DNA of 58,559 nt from the NCBI RefSeq assembly GCF_003462685.1, contig NZ_QRVE01000012.1:1-58559 (forward strand), given 5' to 3'. The notes beneath the pieces are model-generated. The model made no database searches. It had not been told where the DNA came from and worked only from the letters and a program-made list of their open reading frames with translations. The translations under genes were made by a program, and so were the position numbers. Every line of letters begins with the position of its first letter. Positions within the stretch are counted from its first letter, which is position 1. The stretch is from Collinsella sp. AF23-4AC (lineage in GTDB: Bacteria; Actinomycetota; Coriobacteriia; Coriobacteriales; Coriobacteriaceae). Below, piece by piece: positions 9,690 through 18,810 of the stretch.

Positions 9690-9989
9690 ATGGCACTGAC
9701 AGGAGCCCAGGTCAAGCAGCTTCGCAGCATGGCCCATCACCTCAACCCCGCCATCATCATCGGTAAGTCCGATGTCAACGAGGGCACCGTCGAGCAGACG
9801 GTCGCCTACCTGGAGAAGCACGAACTCGTTAAGTGCTCCGTGCTCGATGGCTCCAGTCTTTCCGCCCGCGAGGCCGCCGAAGAGCTCGCTGAGCGTTGCC
9901 ACGCCGAGGTCGTCCAGGTCATCGGCCGCAAGTTCTCGCTGTATCGCGAGTCCTCGCGCAAGGACATCGAGAAGATCAAGCTCGTCTAA
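9690..9989 (+). CDS. yhbY: YhbY-type CRM-domain RNA-binding protein
   Basis: 99 residues, the normal size for bacterial CRM-domain proteins that associate with pre-50S ribosomes. Sequence begins with LTGAQVKQLRSMAHHLNPAIIIGK, typical of the family, and has the conserved GK at residues 26-27. Residues LREKFSLYRES-like at the end (VIGRKFSLYRES) complete the domain. It probably helps ribosome assembly. It is followed after a short gap by a clear intrinsic terminator. Start ATG has GAAAGCGAG upstream, a modest ribosome site. Confidence 0.9.
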   Translation: MALTGAQVKQLRSMAHHLNPAIIIGKSDVNEGTVEQTVAYLEKHELVKCSVLDGSSLSAREAAEELAERCHAEVVQVIGRKFSLYRESSRKDIEKIKLV

Positions 9990-10027
9990 GAGCCAATGAT
10001 CCAGCGAGCCAACACATAGCAAGCTTA

Positions 10028-10060
10028 CGGGTGCCCAAGTACTTCGGGCGCCCGTTTTTT
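10028..10060 (+). terminator. Intrinsic terminator after yhbY
   Basis: CGGGTGCCC (10028-10036) pairs with GGGCGCCCG (10046-10054) with one G-U, followed by TTTTTT (10055-10060). The last T residues overlap the stop codon of the convergent BTAD regulator gene. Confidence 0.9.
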
Positions 10061-13058
10061 ATCGCTCGACCAGCACGCGATTGAGCCGCCCCTCCACCAA
10101 GCGCTCGTATAGACGCCGCGTCTCGGGCTCGGGCACGCCATTGACCTGCTCCCTCAGATGGTGCATATGCCCACTGTATAGCTCGACGATATCGCGCCGC
10201 CGCCCCGCCGCACTGTAGACGCGCATGGCGCAGCGCACCATATCCTCACGCGCCGTTTCCTGCCGAAGCCCCGACTCCGCCAGCCAAATCGCCGACTGCA
10301 GGTCGTTTTCTTCTAGGGCGGCATTTGCTCCCTTAATCATGCAATCGATGTACTTTGACTGCATAATGCGTCGCATACGCAAAAAGTAGGTGGGGTTACA
10401 GCCATTGGGAACATACAGCGGTCCGGCATAAAGCTGCTCAATCTTAAGGCACAGCTCAACTAAATGGGGCCCGCGCGCACCCGTGCGATTTCCCAAAACC
10501 TCGCGACTTATCTGGTCAAACAGCCGTACATCGGTCTTGACGTAGTCGCCGTTGAGTCCGATGCATTCATTTTGGATGAGCACACACGACTTGCCATCCG
10601 GCGTCGGTCCCAAAGCCGACCGCAAGCGCGATATCGTCGAGTACAGGTTGTTGCGGGCGCTATTGAACTCGGCATGGGGCCACAGCTCCATGGCCAGCGT
10701 CTCACGATCGACGAGCGCATCCATGCCCAGCGCAAGCCGCTCGGCAAGTGTCGCCGCCTTCTTGCGGCGCCACATTTTGTCCGTGATGGGAAACCCGTCG
10801 CGCTCGGCACGAAACGCCCCAAACATACGAATCTCGATATGGTCGATGGTATCAACGGCTTCAACCTCACCGGCCTGGAACAGGCGCTCGCCCTCCCCTT
10901 CCAAATCGTCGCGCAACGAGTACCGCGACAGCTCGCGCACGGGAAGCTTCTTGCGAATCCTGGTCGCCGGCTCGCCCAGACAATGCATGGCAAGGCGCGC
11001 AAAGAGCCGATACGATGGTTCCAGAATCCCCGCGCGATTCATGGACATCCAGGCCGCAAGGTCGCTGTCTCGGCCCGCACAGGCCAAATGCAGCGCCACC
11101 ATCCAGGCTTCTGCGCCACCAACCTGCGTCTGGCTTATATCGAGTAGCTCCGCTTCCTCGCGCACCGAAACCATCGAGGTGTTACGCAGATACGCCGCGC
11201 GCTCCAGCAGCAATGCGTTATCGCGCATGTACGCAATCGACTCCTCGGCAAGTTTGAGCACTTGGACCGCACGGAACTTTGCATTAACCGGCCGTCCCTC
11301 TGCCAGCGACTGCCAGCCTTCTAGCAACAGGCCAAACAGCTGAATCTGGTTGTCGCGCATGCGCACGGCAAAACGGTCGAGCTCGTTAAATGCCGCGTCG
11401 TCGGTTACCGGCAGGCCGGAAAGGAGCCGCCGTGCCGCCAACACCATGCGCACCCAGATAGCCATCGCCTTAAGCCCACGTACGTCGAGCGCCTCCCGCA
11501 CCACCGTCATCTCGTCGTCGCGCTCGTCGGTTCCCGCAAACGACCCGTCAAAGAGCTCCACCAGCATGCTATCGGCCCGTATAACAATCCCCGCAATGTC
11601 GAGCTCGCAGTCGTAGGCCTTGCACGTTTTGAGCTGCTGAAGAACGCCGCCGTCATCTCCCCGCTCGGTCAGGCAGCGCTTGACCTCGATATGCGCGGAC
11701 AACATATCGAGTGCGGTATGGAATGTCTCGATTTCTGGCACGGCCAGGTTCGTAGGAAGCCCAAGCCCGTTGTCCCCATAGCAAACAGCCGTCAGTGTCT
11801 GGGCCACCCTCCATGAAACAGGGTCTATTTCGCAGGCCGCCCGTTCGCCCCCGCGCTCGATGACCGATGCCATATAGCGAGCGAGCTTTGTATTGGACAC
11901 GCTGACCGCTGCCAGATATACGCCAAGCGCCTCGGCAGGCGTTGGCTCTGGAGCCGGATCGTCGGCATCGATCGTGCCCAGCGCTGCTCGGCAGATATCG
12001 GCCCCGTGTCCCGTCAGAGTCAGATCGACCCCATACTGCCCAGCAAGTTCAAGGACCGCCTCACGGTCCAAAAAGGCGTCCGCCAGGCCCATCGCCGCAT
12101 CGCATCGGCCCGCCTTAAGCAAAATCCGGGCCGCCCTCGGAACAAGTTCGGGGCGAACCTCGGCCACCAACTTACGCAAACGCAAGCGCCCGTTATCCTC
12201 CGTGCCCAGACACGTAAAACTCCGCTCGGCGGGGTCCAAGCCAAAGATCGGGTAGTCGCGTACAAAGTAGGACTGGTCGACCATCGACAGCCTCACCCCA
12301 CAAGCCTCGAGTTCTGCGATATTGCCCTCGCCCATCAAAATCATGAGACATGCCACGCAAAACAGCGCATTATTGTCGAGTGAAGCCAGATCGACAAGTG
12401 CCGCGCCATATACGTTGACAATCTCGTTTTCGAGCAGGCCGGCTACGTCGCCTTGGCCATACAGACCCGTCTGCAATGCCGAGACGAGCTCGGGCACGCC
12501 CTGCGTAAGCTGATAAAAGTCGAGCGATGTGCTGATCGAAAACGCCGATGCCCACGCCGAATACTCATAGGCATGCACCTTGAGCATCTGCGCATTGATC
12601 TTAACCGAATCGCCCAGCCCATGAATCAGCTGACGATTTGAAGGACGGCAGGAGATAAAGACCCCTACCCCCATAGCGCGCAGGCCGCGAATCCTCTCGA
12701 TGAGGTCTTCGGTATCGTGCTGATCGAGGTTTGGCACATTATCAATCGCGATAAGGGAGTGCGGTTTGTCTTTGAGTTCTTCGGTAACCACCTCGAGCTG
12801 CATAAACACCTCGCGCCCAATGGCGCGATCGGCCTCGATAATCCGCACGGGGCCTCGCGTCGGGTCGCATTTAACCTCATGGGTGTACTGCAGCAGCACC
12901 GAGGTCTTCCCAAACCCGTCGGGCGCATAAAGAACCACGATGCCGGCCTTTCGGCCCTTGGCGATAAGCTCATTCATCAAGCGTTCGCGTCGCACCATAC
13001 AGCCTCCGCCCAGAGGCATCAGCTCGAGCTCGTCTATACTGCTCAAATCGTTTTCCAT
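10059..13058 (-). CDS. P-loop ATPase/BTAD transcriptional regulator
   Basis: 999-residue protein with MalT/SARP-like design. Near the N-terminus is a P-loop (APDGFGKTS, about 45-53) and a likely Walker B (SLIAIDNV, about 102-109). The middle is helical and repeat-like. From about residue 740 comes an OmpR-like winged helix (IRMFGAFRAERDG, then ELWP...SARNNLYSTISRLRSAL), then a bacterial transcriptional activator domain (about 850-990). Large regulators of this kind are known in Coriobacteriia. Targets and ligand cannot be seen; neighbours (yhbY, nagB) do not suggest one. Start ATG has GAGGAG upstream. Convergent with yhbY, whose terminator touches its stop. Confidence 0.82.
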   Translation of the reverse strand: MENDLSSIDELELMPLGGGCMVRRERLMNELIAKGRKAGIVVLYAPDGFGKTSVLLQYTHEVKCDPTRGPVRIIEADRAIGREVFMQLEVVTEELKDKPHSLIAIDNVPNLDQHDTEDLIERIRGLRAMGVGVFISCRPSNRQLIHGLGDSVKINAQMLKVHAYEYSAWASAFSISTSLDFYQLTQGVPELVSALQTGLYGQGDVAGLLENEIVNVYGAALVDLASLDNNALFCVACLMILMGEGNIAELEACGVRLSMVDQSYFVRDYPIFGLDPAERSFTCLGTEDNGRLRLRKLVAEVRPELVPRAARILLKAGRCDAAMGLADAFLDREAVLELAGQYGVDLTLTGHGADICRAALGTIDADDPAPEPTPAEALGVYLAAVSVSNTKLARYMASVIERGGERAACEIDPVSWRVAQTLTAVCYGDNGLGLPTNLAVPEIETFHTALDMLSAHIEVKRCLTERGDDGGVLQQLKTCKAYDCELDIAGIVIRADSMLVELFDGSFAGTDERDDEMTVVREALDVRGLKAMAIWVRMVLAARRLLSGLPVTDDAAFNELDRFAVRMRDNQIQLFGLLLEGWQSLAEGRPVNAKFRAVQVLKLAEESIAYMRDNALLLERAAYLRNTSMVSVREEAELLDISQTQVGGAEAWMVALHLACAGRDSDLAAWMSMNRAGILEPSYRLFARLAMHCLGEPATRIRKKLPVRELSRYSLRDDLEGEGERLFQAGEVEAVDTIDHIEIRMFGAFRAERDGFPITDKMWRRKKAATLAERLALGMDALVDRETLAMELWPHAEFNSARNNLYSTISRLRSALGPTPDGKSCVLIQNECIGLNGDYVKTDVRLFDQISREVLGNRTGARGPHLVELCLKIEQLYAGPLYVPNGCNPTYFLRMRRIMQSKYIDCMIKGANAALEENDLQSAIWLAESGLRQETAREDMVRCAMRVYSAAGRRRDIVELYSGHMHHLREQVNGVPEPETRRLYERLVEGRLNRVLVER

Positions 13059-13506
13059 GCCCGCTCCTCAACTCGACCGTATGGACACTGTAGCCGCAAG
13101 ACCATACAAGCCGCGCTATGAATAGAGCGACCTTGTGTTTTAGGTTGTCTTTTGGTACGCAAGCGGCAAGTTTTTGTACAGCGAGGACCGATTGTTATTA
13201 ATCCCCCAACTAATCGGTCTTTAAGCAGGTAAATGAGCTTGTCAGCTTGTCCCATCTAAGCGGCAGTGTAACGCAGATAAACAAGGTTCATCTATGTCAT
13301 TCAACTCGCCTAGCACCCGCTACCGTCTACGACCTTTTAGTGGCATTTTTGCATAGAATCTGGTATGGAATGAATCAAACTGTTGGACATCCTGCATTCG
13401 TCAAGCTTGCGGCAAGATTATGGTCAAATGGGCAAAAAGGGATAGCAAAAAGGCCCCCGCAAAGCGGAGGCCTTAGGCAAGGCTATGTCGAGGTGCAGAA
13501 TTCGCG
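13059..13506. other. Spacer between BTAD regulator and nagB
   Basis: 448 bases with no supported gene. It contains the inverted repeat GACCGATT (13186-13193) / AATCGGTC (13212-13219), which could be an operator or hairpin in the leader of the BTAD regulator, and the nagB terminator at the right. Only very short ORFs without good ribosome sites are present. Confidence 0.5.
13447..13473 (-). terminator. nagB terminator
   Basis: On the minus strand AGGCCTCCGC, loop TTT, GCGGGGGCCT then a T-tract. Plus-strand arms at 13451-13460 and 13464-13473 and A-tract at 13447-13451. It lies 34 bases after the nagB stop. Confidence 0.88.
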
Positions 13507-14235
13507 CTACTCGCAGAGCGAAAGGGCGGCCTCGTCGGCAACGACAACGCAGTTGGTGTGCAGCTGCAGGATCGAAGCCGGGCACGCGGGCGTAACCGGA
13601 CCATAGCACATGTCATGCACGGCCTGAGCCTTGGCCTCGCCGTTGGCGACGACCAGGATCATGCGGGCATACATGATGGTCTGGGTACCCATGGTGTAGG
13701 CCTGACGGGGAACATCGTCGATGCTGTCGAACAGGCGGCTGTTGGCCTGAATGGTGCTCTCGGTGAGGTCGACGCAGTGCGTGCCCTTGGAGAAGTGGTC
13801 ATCGGGCTCGTTGAAACCGATGTGGCCGTTGTTGCCAATGCCGAGCAGCTGCAGATCCGGGTAACCGGCGGCGGCGACGATCTTGTCGTACTCAGAGCAG
13901 GCAGCGGCGGCATCGGGGTTGGAACCGTCGGGCACATGCGTGTTGTTCAGGTCGATGTTGATGTGATCGAAGAAGTTCTCACGCATGAAGTAGTGATAGC
14001 TCTGGGGATCGTCGTGCGAAAGGCCGCGATACTCGTCCAGGTTGTAGGTGCTGACCTCGGCAAAGTCGACGTCGCCCTTCTCGTACCAAGCAGCGAGCTG
14101 CTTGTAGGCACCGATCGGGGTGGAGCCGGTGGCAAGGCCCAGCACACAGTCGGGCTTGAGGATAACCTGCGCCGAGATGATATTGGCGGCCTTGCGGCTC
14201 ATATCCTCGTAGTCTTTAGCTTTAATGATCTTCAT
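13507..14235 (-). CDS. nagB: Glucosamine-6-phosphate deaminase
   Basis: Converts glucosamine-6-phosphate to fructose-6-phosphate and ammonia. 242 residues, the usual short NagB. Motifs: LGLATGSTPIGAY (32-44), the DEY site at 67-69, and LGIGNNGHIGFNEP (131-144) with catalytic-region His138. The start at 14235 is set by AAAGGA upstream. The gene follows the EIIA gene on the same strand after a 272-base gap that contains hairpins. With EIIA and glmM nearby, the region centres on amino-sugar and PTS metabolism: nagB drives amino-sugar breakdown while glmM draws glucosamine-6-phosphate to the cell wall. Confidence 0.95.
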   Translation of the reverse strand: MKIIKAKDYEDMSRKAANIISAQVILKPDCVLGLATGSTPIGAYKQLAAWYEKGDVDFAEVSTYNLDEYRGLSHDDPQSYHYFMRENFFDHINIDLNNTHVPDGSNPDAAAACSEYDKIVAAAGYPDLQLLGIGNNGHIGFNEPDDHFSKGTHCVDLTESTIQANSRLFDSIDDVPRQAYTMGTQTIMYARMILVVANGEAKAQAVHDMCYGPVTPACPASILQLHTNCVVVADEAALSLCE

Positions 14236-14396
14236 TACGCGTCCTTTCTCGTACAAGAGAGGCAAGGCTCCCCTTACAAGCACTTGCCCGCGGCCCGCGT
14301 CGGCCGCAACCAACGTGTGCGGCCACCAGGGCGAGGTCGCGTAATGTATGTGTCTCGTGTCTAGCCGCGTCGAGGCCCCTGCCCGTCCACGGTGAC

Positions 14397-14467
14397 CCGA
14401 AGCCTTTTAGCTTCGGACAAATCCCATCTTGCCACGGAGGGCGTCCTCTTTCAAGGGCGCCCTCCGT
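14397..14467 (-). promoter_or_regulatory. Two hairpins between EIIA gene and nagB
   Basis: Inverted repeats CCGAAGC/GCTTCGG (14397-14403, 14410-14416) and ACGGAGGGCG/CGCCCTCCGT (14434-14443, 14458-14467). The second is a perfect 10-bp stem. They sit after the EIIA gene and before nagB on the minus strand. No T-tract follows, so they may be attenuation or RNA-stability elements rather than a simple terminator. Confidence 0.5.
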
Positions 14468-14507
14468 AAACGTGTTTGAATTGTAGGCTAATGGCCACGT
14501 GCACTTG

Positions 14508-15005
14508 CTAGCGCTCGCGAGCAACGATGAGCTGGTCCATCTCTTCGACATGCACGCCAACGGAGCCCTTGATACTCGAGAACTCAACGGAGTTGCACAC
14601 CAAGATGGGAACCGTCACATCGTAGCCCTCGGCGGCAATTGCCTCGCGATCGAACTCAATGAGTACATCGCCCTTATGAACGATGTCACCCACTTGCGCA
14701 TGTACGGTAAAGTGCTTGCCCTCGAGCTGAACAGTGTCCAAGCCAACGTGGATGAGCACGTCCAGACCATCGACCGTGTTAAGCGCAACGGCGTGTCCCG
14801 TGGGAAAAATAGCCTCGACCTTCGCGTCAGCCGGCGCGATCACGCGCGTACCCGTAGGCTGAATGGCAACGCCCTGGCCCAAAAGGCCGGTAGCAAACGT
14901 CTGATCGTTTACCTCGGAGAGCGGAATGACGTCACCCGAGATGGGAGCATCCAACGTAAGGACTCGATCACGCATACCAAAAGACCTTAGGACTTTAGTG
15001 AACAT
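14508..15005 (-). CDS. PTS EIIA component, glucose family
   Basis: 165-residue single-domain EIIA of the glucose class. The signature LIHVGLDTVQLEGKHF around residues 84-99 places the phosphorylated histidine at His86; the paired histidine is His71 (FPTGHAVAL). It takes phosphate from HPr and passes it to an EIIB; no EIIB or EIIC is present in this window, so it serves a transporter elsewhere or has a regulatory role. Start ATG 15005 has GAGG six bases upstream; the in-frame ATG at 14975 (AAGG upstream) is a possible alternative. Confidence 0.9.
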   Translation of the reverse strand: MFTKVLRSFGMRDRVLTLDAPISGDVIPLSEVNDQTFATGLLGQGVAIQPTGTRVIAPADAKVEAIFPTGHAVALNTVDGLDVLIHVGLDTVQLEGKHFTVHAQVGDIVHKGDVLIEFDREAIAAEGYDVTVPILVCNSVEFSSIKGSVGVHVEEMDQLIVARER

Positions 15006-15076
15006 GCTCCCCCTCGGACATACCGATCAACCAAAATAACCTTAACAGTTTACCACTTGGCACCCGTTTTTGACCA

Positions 15077-16414
15077 TTAGGGAAGTTCGCGCTTGACAAC
15101 CTCGACGATGTCGTCGACAACGCGCTGGGTCAGCTCGTGCGTCTCGGCCTCGGCCATCACGCGGACCAGCGGCTCGGTACCGCTCGGGCGCACCAGAATG
15201 CGGCCGCGGCCGTCAAGCTCCTTCTCGGCAGCAGCGACGGCATCCCAGATGGGCTGGCAATCGTCCAGACCGGCCTTGTTGTCCGAATGCACGTTGACGA
15301 GCACCTGCGGGTACTTCTTCATGATGCCGGCAAGATCGGTGAGGGTACGACCGGTGCGCTTGAGCACGGCCAGCAGCTGCAGAGCCGTCACCAGGCCGTC
15401 ACCGGTGGTGTTGTGCTCCAGGAAGATGATGTGGCCGGACTGTTCGCCGCCGATGACGGCGCCGTCCGCGAGCATGCGCTCCAGAACGTAACGGTCGCCC
15501 ACGGCGGTCTGAACCATCTCGAAGCCCTGCTCCTTCATAGCGATGGAGAAGCCCAGGTTGCACATGACGGTCGAGACGATCTCGGAGTTGGCGAGCTTTC
15601 CGCGAGCGGCGAGATCGGAGCCGCAGATAGCCAGGATGTAGTCGCCGTCGATCTCGTTGCCCTCGCTGTCCACAAAGAGCACGCGGTCGGCGTCGCCATC
15701 GTGAGCCAGACCGATATCGGCATGGGTACGCAGCACGAGCTCGCGCAGGGGCTCAAGATGGGTGGAGCCGCACTCGACGTTGATGTCGGTGCCGCAATAA
15801 TCGGTGTTGATAGCGTGCACCGTGGCACCCAGGCGCTGCAGTGCGGCGGGCGTAGTCTGGCAAGAAGCGCCATGACCGCAGTCGACGGCAACGACCAGGC
15901 CGTCGAGCCTCAGGCCATCAAGCGTATCGATGGCGTGGTCGACGTATGCCTTGCGAGCGTCCTTCATCTTGATGATGTGGCCCACGCCGGCACCGGTCGG
16001 CAGCGTGTCGGCAGCCATGGCTTCCTCGGACATGACCCAGGCGCTGATCTCTTCCTCGACAGCATCGGGAAGCTTCATGCCCTTGCGGCTAAAAAACTTG
16101 ATGCCGTTGAACTCCGGCGGATTGTGCGAAGCGGAGATGACGATGCCGCCATCGAGCTCGTTCTGAACAGTGAGCAGCGCCACGGCGGGCGTGGGGATGA
16201 CGCCGCAGCAATGCGGGCGGCCGCCCTCGGCCATGATGCCGGCGGTCAGAGCGCTCTCGAGCATGGTGCCCGAAAGACGCGTGTCGCGGCCGATGCAGAT
16301 GTCCGGACCAAGGAACTTGGTCGCCGCGCGGCCCAGGCGAAACGCAAGGTCGCATGAGAGGTCGGCATTGGCGACGCCACGGACGCCGTCGGTACCGAAG
16401 ATGTTCTGGGGCAT
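15077..16414 (-). CDS. glmM: Phosphoglucosamine mutase
   Basis: Interconverts glucosamine-6-phosphate and glucosamine-1-phosphate for UDP-GlcNAc synthesis. 445 residues, standard length. N-terminal FGTDGVRG (6-13); phosphoserine loop ISASHNPPEFNG with Ser96; metal loop DGDADR in the centre (DGDADRVLF); C-terminal phosphate-binding RPSGTEPLVRVM. Start has GGAG upstream. It is in the same direction as rplM-rpsI, but a strong terminator lies between rpsI and glmM, so it probably has its own promoter. Confidence 0.95.
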   Translation of the reverse strand: MPQNIFGTDGVRGVANADLSCDLAFRLGRAATKFLGPDICIGRDTRLSGTMLESALTAGIMAEGGRPHCCGVIPTPAVALLTVQNELDGGIVISASHNPPEFNGIKFFSRKGMKLPDAVEEEISAWVMSEEAMAADTLPTGAGVGHIIKMKDARKAYVDHAIDTLDGLRLDGLVVAVDCGHGASCQTTPAALQRLGATVHAINTDYCGTDINVECGSTHLEPLRELVLRTHADIGLAHDGDADRVLFVDSEGNEIDGDYILAICGSDLAARGKLANSEIVSTVMCNLGFSIAMKEQGFEMVQTAVGDRYVLERMLADGAVIGGEQSGHIIFLEHNTTGDGLVTALQLLAVLKRTGRTLTDLAGIMKKYPQVLVNVHSDNKAGLDDCQPIWDAVAAAEKELDGRGRILVRPSGTEPLVRVMAEAETHELTQRVVDDIVEVVKRELP

Positions 16415-16463
16415 AGGATCGCTCCTTCCCTAGCAGGCGATATGCAACCGCCCACCCTAGTCG

Positions 16464-16505
16464 AAAAAGAAAAGCGGGACCCGCCGAGGAATCGGCAGGC
16501 CCCGC
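16464..16505 (-). terminator. Terminator after rpsI
   Basis: Minus strand GCGGGGCCTGCCG, loop, CGGCGGGTCCCGC, followed by TTTTCTTTTT. Plus-strand arms begin at 16474 and end at 16505; A-tract from 16464. It ends the rplM-rpsI operon. Confidence 0.92.
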
Positions 16506-16537
16506 TTGTACATTGTATCTCGAAAGGAGATAAAACC

Positions 16538-16933
<396 letters not shown>

Positions 16934-16935
16934 CT

Positions 16936-17379
16936 TTAAGCCTCCAGCTCAATCTTCGTGGGGTTCTGGGCAGCGTGCGGATGCTCGGCACCAGCGTAGA
17001 CCTTAAGCTTGGTCATCTGGGCACGGCCGAGGGTGGTCTTGGGCAGCATGCCGCGAACGGCGCGCTCGATGACCTTCTCCGGGTGCTTCTCCATAGCCTG
17101 GCGGAAGCTCTCAGCCTTGAGGCCGCCGTTGTAGCCGCTGTGGCGATAATAGGTCTTCGTGTCGGCCTTGTTACCGGTAAGCTGGACCTTATCGGCGTTG
17201 ATGACGACAACGAAGTCGCCGCAGTCGCTGTTGGGCGTGAACTGGGGCTTGTTCTTACCGCGCAGGATCATTGCGATCTGGGTGGCAAGACGGCCCAGGA
17301 CAGCACCATCGGCGTCGACGAGAACCCAGTTGCGCTGGACCTCGCCCTGCTTGGCGTAGTGAGTCGATTTCGAAATCAC
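16936..17379 (-). CDS. rplM: 50S ribosomal protein L13
   Basis: 147 residues, standard L13. Contains [17 protein letters not shown], the [10 protein letters not shown] loop, and [14 protein letters not shown]. Start codon is GTG at 17379, chosen because GGAGGAG (17387-17393) precedes it; no ATG is better placed. First gene of the rplM-rpsI pair, with a strong sigma-70-like promoter upstream at 17446-17473. Confidence 0.98.
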   Translation of the reverse strand: MISKSTHYAKQGEVQRNWVLVDADGAVLGRLATQIAMILRGKNKPQFTPNSDCGDFVVVINADKVQLTGNKADTKTYYRHSGYNGGLKAESFRQAMEKHPEKVIERAVRGMLPKTTLGRAQMTKLKVYAGAEHPHAAQNPTKIELEA

Positions 17380-17445
17380 TTAGACTCCTCCATGTACAGT
17401 ACGTGTTGTTACAGAGATTCACGGGGCTCTGCAAGTAACCCGTCC

Positions 17446-17473
17446 ATATTACCCCGCTCGCCGTACGAGTCAA
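17446..17473 (-). promoter_or_regulatory. rplM-rpsI promoter
   Basis: Minus strand TTGACT (17468-17473), 16-base spacer, TAATAT (17446-17451), about 60 bases before the rplM GTG. One of the best sigma-70-type promoters in the window, as expected for a ribosomal protein operon. Confidence 0.8.
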
Positions 17474-17572
17474 CAGGTATTTTGGCTCCGACCAGAGTTT
17501 CTGCACATGTCATCCACGAGCCGTGATTTTTCCAGCTCTTTAGCTGTTCTCATTTTTGAGAGTTCGCCGTCG

Positions 17573-18451
17573 CTAGCGCTCAACGAACTCTTGGATTTCC
17601 GCGAGCAGGCGCTTCGCCTCCTGACGGCCCTGGATATACAGGTCCAAAAGCTTTGCCGAATCGTGTTCGACATGGCCGACCTCGACCGGCTTTTGCGGAG
17701 CGATGACCAGCGCACGACCCTCGCGTTCATACTTCCACAGGTGCATGCGCTGGATGTTGTAACGGTCGTGGCGCGTCTCGATAGCCTCGAGCAGATAGGG
17801 GTAGTCGGCATAACGCGCACGCGCGGCAGGCAAAAACTCGTAGGGCTTTTTCTCATACGAGCGGTCCTGGGTGACGATGACGACCGCACGGTCGAAGCCC
17901 GCCTCCTCGAGCACATGCTCGATAGGAACCGAATCGGCCACGCCGCCGTCGACGTATTTGTGCCCGTCAATCTCGACCGGCGGCGTCACCAGCGGCAGCG
18001 AGGTCGAGGCGCGCACGGCGTCGAGATCGAGCACGGCGCTTTTGACCGGGAGGTACGTGGCGGTTCCAAAGAGCATGTCCGTCGCGACGGCGTACATCTC
18101 GATGGGGCTCGCGTCGAACGTCTCGCTGTCAAAGGGATCCAGGCGGTCCTGGACATCGTTGAAGATAAAGTCGTAACCCACAATGGAGCCCGTGGACGCA
18201 AACGATGCGGCGCCCATGAAGCGGCTGTCGTTGCAGAAAGCCAGGTTGATGCGGTTGGCACGGCCGATCTGGTGCGACTTGTAGTTCACGCCGTTGAGGG
18301 CGCCGGCCGATACACCGTAGACAGCCGGAATCTCGACGCCAGCCTCCATGAGAACGTCGAGCACGCCCGCGGTAAATTGCCCGCGGAAGCTGCCGCCCTC
18401 CAAGACGAGCGCGACCTTGCCGGCGTTCTTTGCCTTATCTTCTGCAGTCAT
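17573..18451 (-). CDS. Patatin-like phospholipase
   Basis: 292 residues of the bacterial patatin (RssA/YjjU-like) family: serine hydrolases with a Ser-Asp dyad. Glycine-rich oxyanion segment LVLEGGSFRG (16-24) and the nucleophile elbow GVSAG (46-50, Ser48); dyad Asp168 in YVDGGVADS. No signal peptide, so it is probably cytoplasmic. The C-terminal 100 residues include the bacterial-type extension (RHDRYNIQRM...). AGGAGG upstream fixes the start. Substrate is probably a lipid ester, not identifiable here. Single-gene unit between rplM and tmRNA. Confidence 0.88.
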   Translation of the reverse strand: MTAEDKAKNAGKVALVLEGGSFRGQFTAGVLDVLMEAGVEIPAVYGVSAGALNGVNYKSHQIGRANRINLAFCNDSRFMGAASFASTGSIVGYDFIFNDVQDRLDPFDSETFDASPIEMYAVATDMLFGTATYLPVKSAVLDLDAVRASTSLPLVTPPVEIDGHKYVDGGVADSVPIEHVLEEAGFDRAVVIVTQDRSYEKKPYEFLPAARARYADYPYLLEAIETRHDRYNIQRMHLWKYEREGRALVIAPQKPVEVGHVEHDSAKLLDLYIQGRQEAKRLLAEIQEFVER

Positions 18452-18523
18452 ATTGACCTCCTGCGATTGCGTTTTGGCTTTCTTCTACCCAGTTTTGGAA
18501 TGGAGGGCGCATGGGTTTTGGAG

Positions 18524-18544
18524 CAGAGTTCGATTCTCCGCGGT
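18524..18544 (+). repeat. tmRNA T-arm-like copy 1
   Basis: A 21-base sequence (18524-18544) identical to 18735-18755. Seventeen of its bases equal the T-arm region of the tmRNA but on the opposite strand. It may be an attachment-site or recombination scar near ssrA. Confidence 0.6.
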
Positions 18545-18734
18545 TTGGGGCTTGCGTTGAAGCGGGGCATGGGCAGCCGGAGCTTAATCGACATCGCATC
18601 GATATTGGGTTGGGGCTTTGCGCGGAGAATCCGTGTATTTGCTTCGCAAATACGCACCGGCTTCGGCCGCCTGCCGGCGTCCTCGCCCGCGGGCTAAAAA
18701 CGCTTACGCGTTTTCTTTACGCCCGCGCCCTGCA
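18545..18734. other. Spacer between tmRNA T-arm copies
   Basis: 190 bases with no credible gene. It has small hairpins GTATTTGC/GCAAATAC (18635-18642, 18646-18653) and AAAACGC/GCGTTTT (18697-18703, 18708-18714). Flanked by the two 21-base tmRNA-like repeats, so it could be a residual cassette. Confidence 0.45.
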
Positions 18735-18755
18735 CAGAGTTCGATTCTCCGCGGT
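18735..18755 (+). repeat. tmRNA T-arm-like copy 2
   Basis: Second identical 21-base copy, just beyond the tmRNA terminator. Together with the tmRNA T-arm (about 18820-18838) it forms a 17-bp inverted repeat flanking the terminator hairpin. Confidence 0.6.
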
Positions 18756-18765
18756 GCGGACAAGA

Positions 18766-18801
18766 AATAAAAAGGCAGGTAGATATGAGTATCTACCTGC
18801 C
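18766..18801 (-). terminator. tmRNA terminator
   Basis: GGCAGGTAGATA (18774-18785), TGAG loop, TATCTACCTGCC (18790-18801): perfect 12-bp stem. On the minus strand it is followed by TTTTTATTT. It lies ten bases after the tmRNA CCA end. Confidence 0.95.
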
Positions 18802-18810
18802 TGTTACTTA

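Noticed and set aside
13247..13606. 119-codon plus-strand ORF
   Set aside because: Spans the nagB terminator and 3' end; no ribosome site.
15137..16357. 406-codon plus-strand ORF
   Set aside because: Antisense of glmM; the mutase motifs show the real strand.
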